From positions 8,018,322-8,082,321 of the forward strand of contig CM024173.1 of the NCBI GenBank assembly GCA_013433145.1: a stretch of DNA of 64,000 nucleotides, in the 5' to 3' direction. The notes beneath the pieces were generated by a model. That model made no database searches. It was not told the origin of the DNA and saw only the letters and a program-made list of their open reading frames with translations. Of this stretch, positions 54,192 to 64,000 are shown piece by piece (the first letter of the stretch is position 1; each line of letters opens with the position of its first letter). The stretch is from Ascaris suum. Its lineage: Eukaryota; Nematoda; Chromadorea; Rhabditida; Ascarididae. The position numbers were made by a program, and so were the translations under genes.

Positions 54192-56771
54192 ATTAAGGGG
54201 GCTCCTGGAATCGGCTTTACATATGCAGATGCGAAATTTTTCATTACGTCGAATACCTGCTCAACACCTGAACCATAATTACTAGTAAGGGCCATAATGG
54301 TTGTCCCATTCTAAGACATTAGCGAAATGTCCACCTGAGAGAACTTAAGATGCGGTTTTTAAGCGATCTTCTTGAGGGAATTCTTTATAGGAATTAGTTC
54401 TGTAGCTGCTCGGCGAAATTCGGCGAACAGGTCATTCCAAACAAATAGCAAAATAAAGTCATCAAGCTGAGCAGGAAAAAACTGTTTACAGTTTTGGACT
54501 GAATGAGTGCGGAAGTACAACGGGATTGGTGGATAGAAACAAATGGAAATATGATGCTTTTATTGTCAAAATATGTGATCATACACAGAAAGATTGCTGC
54601 AGTTAGAGAAGTTAAGCATCACTTCGTGTCAGAACAATGAGGACGTGCGTTAGGCGTGTATTCAATTCTTTTTAGTGTCTGATGTGGGAGAAAAACGTGG
54701 TGGACGAACTCATTACTCTTAAGCTGTGTTACTAAATAACTGACCTAGCAGAGTGAGACATTTTATAAGAGTGCATGGGAACATAGGCATTTTTCCTCAA
54801 CTCGTCGGCTGATTGTTTTCGCAGCTAAAGTGGGCTGAACAATTGTTTCTAACAGAGTTCTACTCAAATGAGCTGCATAAAGATCACTCATAGCGAATTT
54901 ACATAATTTTTAAAAAATGATCGCACGGTGATGAAGGCGGTCGTTCTGTAGAGGGAGTAATGGTGCAATACGGCGATCTATACCTTTTTCAAAAGGAGCA
55001 TTGTTACGAAACATGTTTTCAACAAAAACACCCTTGAAGAGGAAACTCGATGTCGTTTTTTTTGATCAGACAGCCACATAGCAAATGACAAATCGCGTAA
55101 TGAAAAGAGGCGAATAATGAAGAGTGGCTAATGTGATGGCGAATAAAGCAAACTTTCAATAGGCAACCGGCGTTGAATAGAAGACCGCGTTGAGCGTGCG
55201 GCATTCTTCAAGAGTTTTATTATAGAGAGTTAATCTTCGCTCTTATTCGAGTAATTTTTGATTTTATTATTTCGCATTGAAATTCGATTCAAGCAAAACG
55301 CATAGGTTAAGAATGATTGCATTATTTCACCTGAGATTGCTCACCTCCCTCACAAATAGGAGTAGCTGCGTATATTAGAAGAAGAAATGGAATAACAAAG
55401 CGGTGTGAGAGAGTTTAAGAAATGTCGTTTCGCATTATCGGTGTTGATGAACTAATGTGTGAATGAAGAAACCTTAAATGAGATTTATAAGAATAGTTCT
55501 ATTATATTTATTTGAGCTCTATAAATTAGCGATGTCTCGAAGCATTATAGTAATGGAGAGCTAAATATTTTGAGATTTGTTGAATGTTTTCTAATAAATG
55601 AACGCGTTTTGAGTGTCAAGCGGAAGGAACACATAATTTGAAGGGGTGAATAGATGATTGAGTGGTGTGATGACGGCTGCTCTGAAAAATCCTTCGAAAA
55701 TTTAGCTCATCGGAACAGGAAGCTGGATCAAAAAAGATTAGGAATCTATTCTGCATGGAGTTTAAGACGACTCAAAGGCATCGATGCATGTAATCATGCC
55801 ACAACGGTACATTGGCATTTTCTGTGGCACACTGGTCAGAGGCATTCGTAAACATAAAAGGGACAATTTTCTTAATGCATCCCTCCAGTTACTATCGAGA
55901 GGTGACAGGCGAATACTGTCCGCAGTAATCGTTTCCAAATGAGGTGATAGGTGTCCTTTGAGCATTGGCTGTATGGACAATGTGCTCATATAAAATGCCT
56001 GCTGACAATATATTCTCAATCACAAGTTTAGTATATCGCGTGTTTCCGATCGAAATATTTGTTAAAATTTCGTTCAAAACGAAAAACGAGATTCTAAGAC
56101 TATTTTTAAGGAAATGGCTTATGACGATTCGCATATTGGATGAAAAAACATTCGTACATATTCAGGCAAAATATCCAAACGAAGCCAATTATTGACTGAA
56201 TCAGTTTGACAGTGAGTTCTCTCGAAAACATTTACGAAAAAGAGGGAAGATAAAAATCCCGATGGCAAATAAATCCCACGCCTTTCTTTATTTAGCTATG
56301 CAATTAAGCCTACCTGTGGGATATGTTATGCAATACTTAGCGCCTCATTAATAAGATTTTATACACGAAGTGAATAAAAAACCAGAATGCAAACACTCTC
56401 TCAGTTGACAACTGCATTTTTGCAATTAACACAGATTTTTAACTAACACCTAGAAATGCCTGCGGATAGACGTGTAGGCGTTTCAAATGCAATGATATTT
56501 AACTTGGTGTGCAAAATACCACATCATATTGAGTGACTGCCAAGCTATGGGTCTGAAATTTTCAACGATTTCGACTCATAAGTTCACCCATAATGCTCGA
56601 AAATCCCAGATTTTACAAGTTTAAAATTCCCTCTATGAAAACCTTGACAAGCTCAACTTCGCAACTTCATTTATTTATTACAATCGGTTAACACGATCCT
56701 GCAGCCGCCCATTTTATAATTCGACGATTATTTTGTGGCTTATTCAGTGTTTTTGCTGAGTTGATACTATG

Positions 56772-56969
56772 CCGAATCAGGCCTAACATTTGCAAAACTA
56801 GAGCGACAAAATCAACAGGCTCAGCAAGAGTACAAAATTGCATGGCCTCTTTGCCAAACCTGAATTGCAGCGCCGATTAGCAAGCTTTGAGGCTTCAGGG
56901 ACTCTGGAGATCCGACGGCACTTCGGGGACACTACAATAAATTTCAGAAAAATGTTAGGCCTGATTCGG
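56772..56969. repeat. 198-bp unit bounded by perfect 20-bp inverted repeats
   Basis: The left arm is 56772-56791 and the right arm 56950-56969; each is the exact reverse complement of the other, and the left one begins CCGAATCAGGCC. The interior is richer in GC than its surroundings. The size and terminal repeats suggest a MITE-like element, but no target-site duplication is evident directly outside the arms. Confidence 0.9.
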
Positions 56970-58399
56970 GGCGCTTCGGGCAAGATTGGAATTCCGGCCC
57001 GTTCAATCATACCCAAGTGTTTGAGTTTTGAGTTTTTCTTGGGCTCACGTTCTTAAGGGATTTTTCTGAGCCGGAAAGCGGCAGCTTTCGAAATTGCACA
57101 ATAATATGAATCAAATTAGGGATGAACCATTAAAATCGGTATATAATCAGTAATATATACTGTGAAAGCACCTCCAGCTCCCGATTGCTTTCCATATCGA
57201 TCGAAAGATTTCTCGTATTTTTCATCTCGGTTTGAGCAAACGGCAGTCCTCTGCACTTTTTCCAGATCGAGATCAATGACGCCACAATTTTCGGTTCTTA
57301 CCCCTTCCATGTAGGTTTCTGAGCGAAAAGGGAAACAAATGGACCACCCAGCACTGCCTATATATTTCATCTATCCGAAGCACCTACAATGCTCATCACT
57401 GAAGTTCAGTTTTCCAGCTAGCAACACTCTCGAGCTCTGAGTGACCGCAACATTTCCCTCAGAATGGAATGAGAAGCAAATTCAGACGGCGTAATTGGAG
57501 TTGCCGATACAATCGCTGCACGTACATGAGGGCGGCATTTCTTATTAGAATTACTCGGCTCCGCTTTCAACTCAGAAGTGCTCATATCGCATCCAAATTT
57601 TGCATCTTAACGCTCACGAATATGAAGCTACAGCACACGGGAACTTGTGATAGATTGATATTAATTCCTATACTTTTTTTTCATAGTCGTAATTACATGG
57701 TTTGAATGAATAACACATCGATTTTAAAATATATGAATTTTTAAATGAAGATTATGAAGGTCACTGGATTGAAGGAATTTCATTAACAGGGATAGATATG
57801 CATTGGCGATGAAAACAGACGCAAAATAGAAGCGGCAAGGGGCAGAGTTCGTATAGGAGAGCACATCCGTTACCCGTGGAAATGTTTAAGAACGTTAATT
57901 ACTGCAAACGACCGACAGCAGCTAGCCCTCCAACTGGAAAAGTTAATCGTTGTATTAGTATGCCACACAATGAGGCATCACTCGCAAGGTTGATTAGAAC
58001 TGGATTGACTGCCACTGGATATTAGTTAAATTTGTTAACTCCGTGAGAACTATTTAAAACTTATATGTTTAGCAATGAAAATTATTGACGCTATTTGTAG
58101 AAAAAGCTTTTATGATGAAGATGTGGAAGTCAGTTCTTGCTGCCCATAATTTGTTGCACTATGCAGAGTTCACGAACTTCATGAACTAATCTTGTTACTC
58201 ACATTGAAGCATATTCCCCAAAAAAACCGCCAACATATTTGGCAAAATCTTGCTCAAAACCTTAAAAATTATCATGAGGCTGGGTTTGCATTTAGTGAGG
58301 AGCTGTCACTGATTGCTTTTTTTCGCAGAATTTCTGTGAAGTGAATATGACAGTGCCAACGTTTTTGTCTCTTTGCCGTTACAGCACTCGCAGCCATTT

Positions 58400-58441
58400 C
58401 TTTTTGAATGGAAGCACACCTGCAAGCTACCATTCAAAAAG
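58400..58441. repeat. 12-bp inverted repeat with an 18-base loop
   Basis: CTTTTTGAATGG at 58400-58411 is matched by its exact reverse complement at 58430-58441. It is a simple stem-loop, and chance occurrence is possible at this length. Confidence 0.7.
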
Positions 58442-60545
58442 TTCGATCTCGAAATGCAGACAAGAACACAAATCACATACAAATCAATGAAGCGCCTACT
58501 GTTTGAAGGCAGACCCTAATCCTTCTCCACCCTACACTCTTGGAGCTAATGTAACAATCCTCTCCGCCAACCTCCCCCTTCCCCTCCTCCCATATTTGCA
58601 TCAAATTCCGCACTTTTATAGCATTTCTTACACACGTTCTTCTGTGTTGCCATAATTCTGAGCAGCTGACTGGTCAATCTTCAATTCGATGAAATATCTG
58701 AGTTAGTAGAATCATAGGAGCGGCAGAGCGAAGTCATACCTGCAAGAACGAAAAAAAGATTTCCTATTCCGTTTGAGAACAACCACCACGTAAGAGCTGC
58801 TTTGTCACTAAGCATAATTGCCATCTGCTTGCTTGTATTCTCGGCAGACGCTCCCATGCATACCAAATGTGAGCTTTCTATTCATGCCACTGAACAGGTT
58901 AATTATACCCGCATAATACGAGGGGATTACGCACTAAGCTCACATCTTCTCGTTCGCGCTCAATCACCCTTGCCTTGCTACGCCCTATTAGAGGGTCAAC
59001 AGCAGTAGCCTCTATTTGCTCAATCAAACACATGGTGAAGAAATATTCGAAATAATCAGTTTTATTTAGCAGCATTACTGCACAGATCTCAACTTCAGTC
59101 AAAGAATGTTCTTGGCAGTTCAACAGTTTCAAATTTTATAAGAGATGACTGCATTTATGGAAGTTCGCTAACCATTGAAGGATTTGCTCTTCCTTTTTTA
59201 CAAGAAAACGGCACAGGCGATACCAACCAGTCTTTTCAAAATTCGCCAACTACTTCTACGTAATATTTAGCTAACCGTTTCTTGACAATTCGAAAGAAAC
59301 AATCATACAAAAACCCTAAGACATCATCGTCTCCCTCATGCTTTAGAGGATATGAAGTGTAAGAACCCGGATGATTATTGATTCCCTAAAGCTATAAAAG
59401 GTGACCAATGAGACTTTCAAAATCTTCATTTGCAATTGAACTTCCCCAAATGCTCATTTGTGCAACAGAGCTGCCCATGAAATTGCAGCAGAACACCGGC
59501 AATTCTGCAGCAGTCTCAAATGGTAAAAACTTGAGTCTTCTTTTTTTCAACAACATAAAGCATACATCCGAAACAATTTTTTAGTCATAAGGATGAGACG
59601 GGATATTACGTCTAAAATTGTAATGTTATTCGTTGAAAAATTCCCTCTGGCTTTTAATGAACTTCAGTCGAAATTCTGCAGTATTTAGTAATCATTCTTC
59701 GAAGAAAGCCAATCAAGTGCACCATATTTTTTACACGTCGACGTTTACATGTCACTGACGCTGTGACTCATTCGCATCAATGATTTTCCTTTACCGTCTT
59801 TTTGGAAACTATCCTCTTGAACCACTACAATGTTACTTTATTTTTTAACTTATCTTCGCTTAGTCTAAACTATAATATTCGTTCTCTGAAGATTAAGAAA
59901 TCAGAATTATATGGCACCATTTTGTATCGCCTCGTTATCCCTGCATCCTATTCCATATCTCGCATCTATACCGTGCAAAATTTTTCTCCTCAAAAGTTAT
60001 TGCTAAAGAACAGTTAGTGCTTGGATTAGCGCGCTATTCTGCTGGGAAAAGAGGAGGGAGGTAGAGGGAGAGGAACGGTACTCGCAGCAATTTTCGAAGA
60101 GCTTTGGCATCAGGGTGATAAAAAAGTATGGATCTGTTTCGAATATAGGATGTAGTACAGGTACATATTATAACACTTAATTAACACGTTATTAGGTAAC
60201 TGGTCGTCAAACTACAACCTTGATAAGTATCTGCCACATGTCATTCATTCTGTTCTCATCGTATAGAAGACCTTCGACCATAGCCTACGATAACTGCCCA
60301 ATCATCCGATAATAATGTGGCTTCGCGATAAACAGCTGCCTCGCGAGGATCAAATATTGCTAACGGTAGACATGAGCACTGTTGTTTCGAAATAGCTGAT
60401 ACGTTTGAAGCGTCGCTTGCACCCTTATTTAGTCTTTATTGTTCCAAGTTGTATATTCAAATGATGTTATCATGTTCAGCATGTTAGTATCGAGGTGAAT
60501 AAGGTTGAGAAAAGGAATATACCACCATAAAATAACCGCCTTCGA

Positions 60546-60580
60546 TTCCTTTTACCCCCTCCCCCTCCCCACTCCCCACA
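60546..60580 (-). other. C-rich tract, G-quadruplex motif on the minus strand
   Basis: The run CCCCCTCCCCCTCCCC plus ACTCCCC gives four G-runs of four to five bases separated by one to three bases on the minus strand, which satisfies the usual G-quadruplex pattern. Confidence 0.6.
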
Positions 60581-61719
60581 GCGATCTCCGTTTATAAATA
60601 CACGCACGCAACTGATGCTGTGTATCCGGGGCTATATAACTCCTACTGCGATGGACATCGCAAGGTGCACGTAATCCTAAACATCACAGCAATCTTTGCA
60701 CGAAATAACTGGAATAAGGTAATGAGTATATCCGGTTGAAATGGCTAGGAAGCGGGAAAGGCATTAGCTTTATAACAAAGAAAACGTCACAGAATTTACA
60801 ACAACGCCAGTCATTTGCAATATATATTTCTATTGTGCGTATTAGCGCAGTGATTTTCCCTTCACACTCCCACGTATTCTTATCTACTGCCGAACGAGGC
60901 AATAGCTGAAGGTCATTACAACATCCAACAATCCTCTTGGGATCTTTGAGATGAGATCCTTGCTGTTACAGATATTTATAGCAAAACACTCCGAGTTAGA
61001 AAATGAATTATTCATTCTCATTAATCCACTCTGACCCTCCCTCACGGCCATTCGCCTCGATTTCTTCATCTCCCGTTTTATATGATGTCACAGTGCTTGA
61101 GGCATTATCAGTTGCTATCCGAGAAACATTTCTCAAACAAAGATACACTCTGGTCGGAAGACCATCAAAGCTGAATAACCAGAGCGCAGCATCCACATAA
61201 ATTTCTACCACGCTCTTTGCCAGTTAACGGTCCACAAAAGATGCCGTGCCATCCGACACCAGTGAACTAATGAGCAGGTCTTACGTGCCCCTTCACTTCG
61301 GGCGCTTGCTTTTTGGATAAGGAGTACAGTCTTCTACGGGATGAGGGATTTTCCTAGAAAGGATTCAGCGCGACGTGCACTTCAGTGAAGCCATCTGACA
61401 ATAGGAGCAACTGTGATCCGCTACGGTTACTGGTGAATTCGCAAATAGTCGCACTCCTATGCTGTCCTTCAATTTGGACTCACTTCCTTTTTTCTAACTC
61501 CAGCAAGCCGAAACAGTATTGGTTGTGTTTCTTTCACTTGTTTTTTAACCGTTTAATATAGCTTGGCGCTTCTGGAGCACGTCCGTTAGGTGCTTAGTCG
61601 CTCCCACACAAATCCTTTCTCCTGGAAGCGTGTTTTCAAAAACGCAAAGCAGTAAAAAGAGAAACCAACAGACGACCTCCAGCCTCTATATTGCACCGTA
61701 TGTTCTCTTCACATTCTAG

Positions 61720-61787
61720 GGACACGCATTCACGGAGTCATGGGCGTTAGGCCGCCACTGGTAAACTTTGTTCCAGAAGATATGAAG
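61720..61787 (+). CDS. Candidate short + strand exon, unrecognised
   Basis: The acceptor TTCACATTCTAG is followed by two bases plus 22 codons and a donor AAG|GTAATT. The product contains RIHGVMGVRPPLVNFVPED. Splice signals are good on both sides, but the segment is short and no family is recognised. It may be an exon of a gene continuing out of the window to the right. Confidence 0.25.
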
Positions 61788-64000
61788 GTAATTTTACTGC
61801 CGTATAGAGTTGATGCTGCAGACTGATATACAACAATAACTCACGCACTTCTCTATCAATTCCTTCCATTTCATGCACTCGGCCCCATATATATAGCCCC
61901 TTAAGATTTCCCACTAGTGCCGCTCCGAATGCGTTACACAACGCAGCGTTATCATCAATTTTTTTCTACTCACGCAAAAGAGATTCACTGAATGGTAAGG
62001 GTGCTGAAGAGGTTGTGACGTCTTTCTTTGGTTCTGGCTCACCGTGCAAAAAAAGTGTCCAGTAACGGAAAAATCTCGAATAACGAAAAAATGCTCAATA
62101 AAAAAAGCAGCGAGTCACAAAAATCATAACAATACTAGGAGAGAATGTTCTACTAATACAGAACACTCAGCTAATTCCTTTGCGGCAATATCATTTGCTC
62201 GCGAATCGCATTCAGCTAACGGCTGCGCGCATAGATATGCAAAGACGCAATATTTTAAGCAAATATTTTGCACAAAACGGCCTTTGACAAGCAGTTCAAT
62301 CACTTCTCACCGATGAACAAGAGCATGAACATCGCAAAAGACGTCGTTCGTGCGTCGTTCGTTCGTCCAATTTATTGACATCCAAAAGTTGAACTTCTAT
62401 GTTCCATTGTGTAATATAGAATAGGATAATATAGTTTAATACAGTAGGCGAAGTATAGAGAGCATCAGTGATTCACAGCTGCGCGCCCAATAAGGACGTC
62501 ATTATTTCTTTTATCTTGTAGTCTTTTCGAGGTGACATGTAAAATTAATAGTGGTTTCTAATCAGTGTTCGAACGAAAGACCGAAATTTACGCATGAGCT
62601 GACACAATTGACTGAATGAATGTGCGAAAATTAACGACGAATTTGATAACAAAATTGGGTGTGTTTTTATTTCAGTTGTTGCTTTATGAATGCAGTTGTG
62701 TGCTTATAGAAAGCATGAACATTCCTGGCTTTTCATCAGAGAAATTAACACCCCATTTGCTTTAAAGTTTTAAATTCGATGGCTGTGTCTCTTTTCAATC
62801 AGTTCCTCAGATTGCACTTCTCTTTAAAGCAGAAGTTGCCTGGAGTGTAGATTTCCGGCAAAGATCACACTTTGCTAAAAATAATCTTTCATTACCCCGT
62901 TAGAGAGAAGGAGCAGATGGGAATAATAGTTAGAAAGGATTTGTCCATCGAGTCGTGTGTGAGCGTATTTAAACGCTAGAATAAGGGAAAATGGAAAATA
63001 GGAAGCTTCACTCGCTTACCTGAGTAAATCGCACGACGACTAGAAACAAGCTAAAGTTGCTGTGCACGAAGAGTGTTTATATGTGCAGGGTGAAATTCAA
63101 GCTATAAAGGAGGTCAAAGCAACGAAATGATATTGGGCCCTTTTTTTGGGAAATTTAAACAAAGCCCCATTACCTTTAAGAGAACTCTAGTATGCTGATA
63201 ATGTTGGCATTACTAATGAGAGCAAGAAAATCGGATGTTGTCGAAAGACAGCATTCCTGAGGCAATCTCCTCCCTCCCCCCTCCCCCCTCCCCCTTTTTG
63301 AAGAGTTCCTAAGAATCGATAGCTCACAAACTTCGGGTGGTCTGAGCGAATTTTCTAAAGAGGCCAATACTACCTGCTGGTGATGTTGGCATTTGGGGCT
63401 GAAAAATAAAGGCCTTGAAAATTCGAAAATTAAGGGCGCCCATAGTTGAGCCCCTAAATGAAACGTGAAGTCCCCCGAAGATTTGAGAGTTTCAGATTTA
63501 AGGATCCATAATACAACTTCTTTGGAGAACAACGTTATTTGCGAGTGCTGTTAGCACTGCAGGTCCTGAAAATCGGAGACTCTGGAAATGTTGGATCACC
63601 GGATGAAACTCCTAGATCAATTTTTTTCGCATATCAACATAATGAAATTGTTTACTTCACCGCATCGTGCATATAAAAGTTTGGCCTGCTGTTCGGAGCT
63701 TTTCACATACGAAAATTTACAAAAAACGAGAAACGAAAGAGAAATCTCTCATCATATCGTTCATGAAGGATGAGAGTTTTCTTTAATTCTCCACATCGCT
63801 TTCACCTAACGTATCCAATGATGAGTTCGTGACTGGCGTCTGCCTTTGGAGGTGCAAATGCCAGCCGGCAAGGATAGATCGCAGGGCATGTGGAATCAGA
63901 TGATATCAGCCAATTGCCGAGGAATATTGATGTAGCTTTTGACATAACCTTGCGTTTAAGCATTCGGTGTGAGAGTGTGGGTTGTTTAACTACGGTATTA
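61788..64000. other. Right-edge region without a recognised gene
   Basis: The sequence is AT-rich with short low-complexity pieces, for example TCGTTCG repeats near 62350. The block at 63170-63600 has a different texture: a C-rich tract and two loosely similar GATGTTGGCATT-type segments on either side. It resembles a dispersed repeat, but only one locus is visible. Confidence 0.4.
63266..63298 (-). other. C-rich tract, G-quadruplex motif on the minus strand
   Basis: Repeated CCCCCCT units form at least four C-runs of five to six bases with one-base spacers, a strong G-quadruplex pattern on the minus strand. Confidence 0.7.

Larger units (their letters stand above)
48200..61719. other. Long region without a recognised gene
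   Basis: I find no family-level similarity in this 13.5-kb stretch. Noted structures are a perfect 24-bp hairpin at 54141, a 20-bp inverted repeat pair at 56772/56950, a 12-bp inverted repeat at 58400 and C-rich tracts at 58569 and 60546. A GC-richer block at 51850-53100 holds short frames on both strands, including a + strand frame at 51906 starting MTLQAGKVPLVVF. It may be a decayed gene or mobile element, but nothing diagnostic remains. Confidence 0.4.

Noticed and set aside
58681..59008. Hydrophobic frames on both strands (minus ALTWWLFSNGIG-type, plus LSIIAICLLVFSADA-type)
   Set aside because: Each resembles a signal or membrane segment, but the plus frame has no ATG and the minus acceptor is out of frame with the hydrophobic reading.

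Overview
The window looks like nuclear DNA of a clade V (strongylid or hookworm-type) nematode. The coding pieces are short exons of about 70-260 bp, bounded by acceptors of the TTTCAG type and separated by AT-rich introns of 0.3-3.9 kb. The recognisable proteins are animal-type. A decayed RTE-clade non-LTR retrotransposon and a long TA microsatellite are also present. The species call is an inference from sequence style only.

Three genes are recognised, all on the + strand. (1) 131-6833 is the 3' part (seven exons, 321 codons) of Integrator subunit 11, ints-11, the metallo-beta-lactamase/beta-CASP endonuclease of the Integrator complex; its N-terminal half lies left of the window. (2) 10659-14697 is a complete five-exon gene for a 205-residue LRAT-domain (NlpC/P60-like) protein with a C-terminal hydrophobic segment. 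(3) 20494-34063 is a complete ten-exon amidophosphoribosyltransferase gene (ppat-1, purF family, 490 residues), the first committed step of purine synthesis. It keeps the catalytic Cys2, the PRPP loop and the four 4Fe-4S cysteines.

Intron 5 of ppat-1 (24268-28153) carries a nearly full-length but frameshifted RTE element (about 24758-27674) in the same orientation as the gene. A tRNA-like relic and a degenerate tandem repeat lie just before it. A second tRNA-like relic lies in intron 8.

The right half (34064-64000) has no gene I can identify by homology. It holds several exon-like segments with good splice signals, mainly at 42.4-47.7 kb and 61.7 kb, which probably belong to one or more unrecognised or fast-evolving genes. 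Their strand and joining are uncertain and they carry low confidence. Open frames of 60-100 codons are common by chance in DNA of this composition, so an open frame alone was not taken as evidence. The same half contains a perfect 24-bp hairpin, a 198-bp unit bounded by perfect 20-bp inverted repeats, and C-rich tracts able to form G-quadruplexes on the minus strand. The recognised genes do not form a functional pathway with each other, and nothing indicates an operon: intergenic gaps are 3.8 and 5.8 kb.
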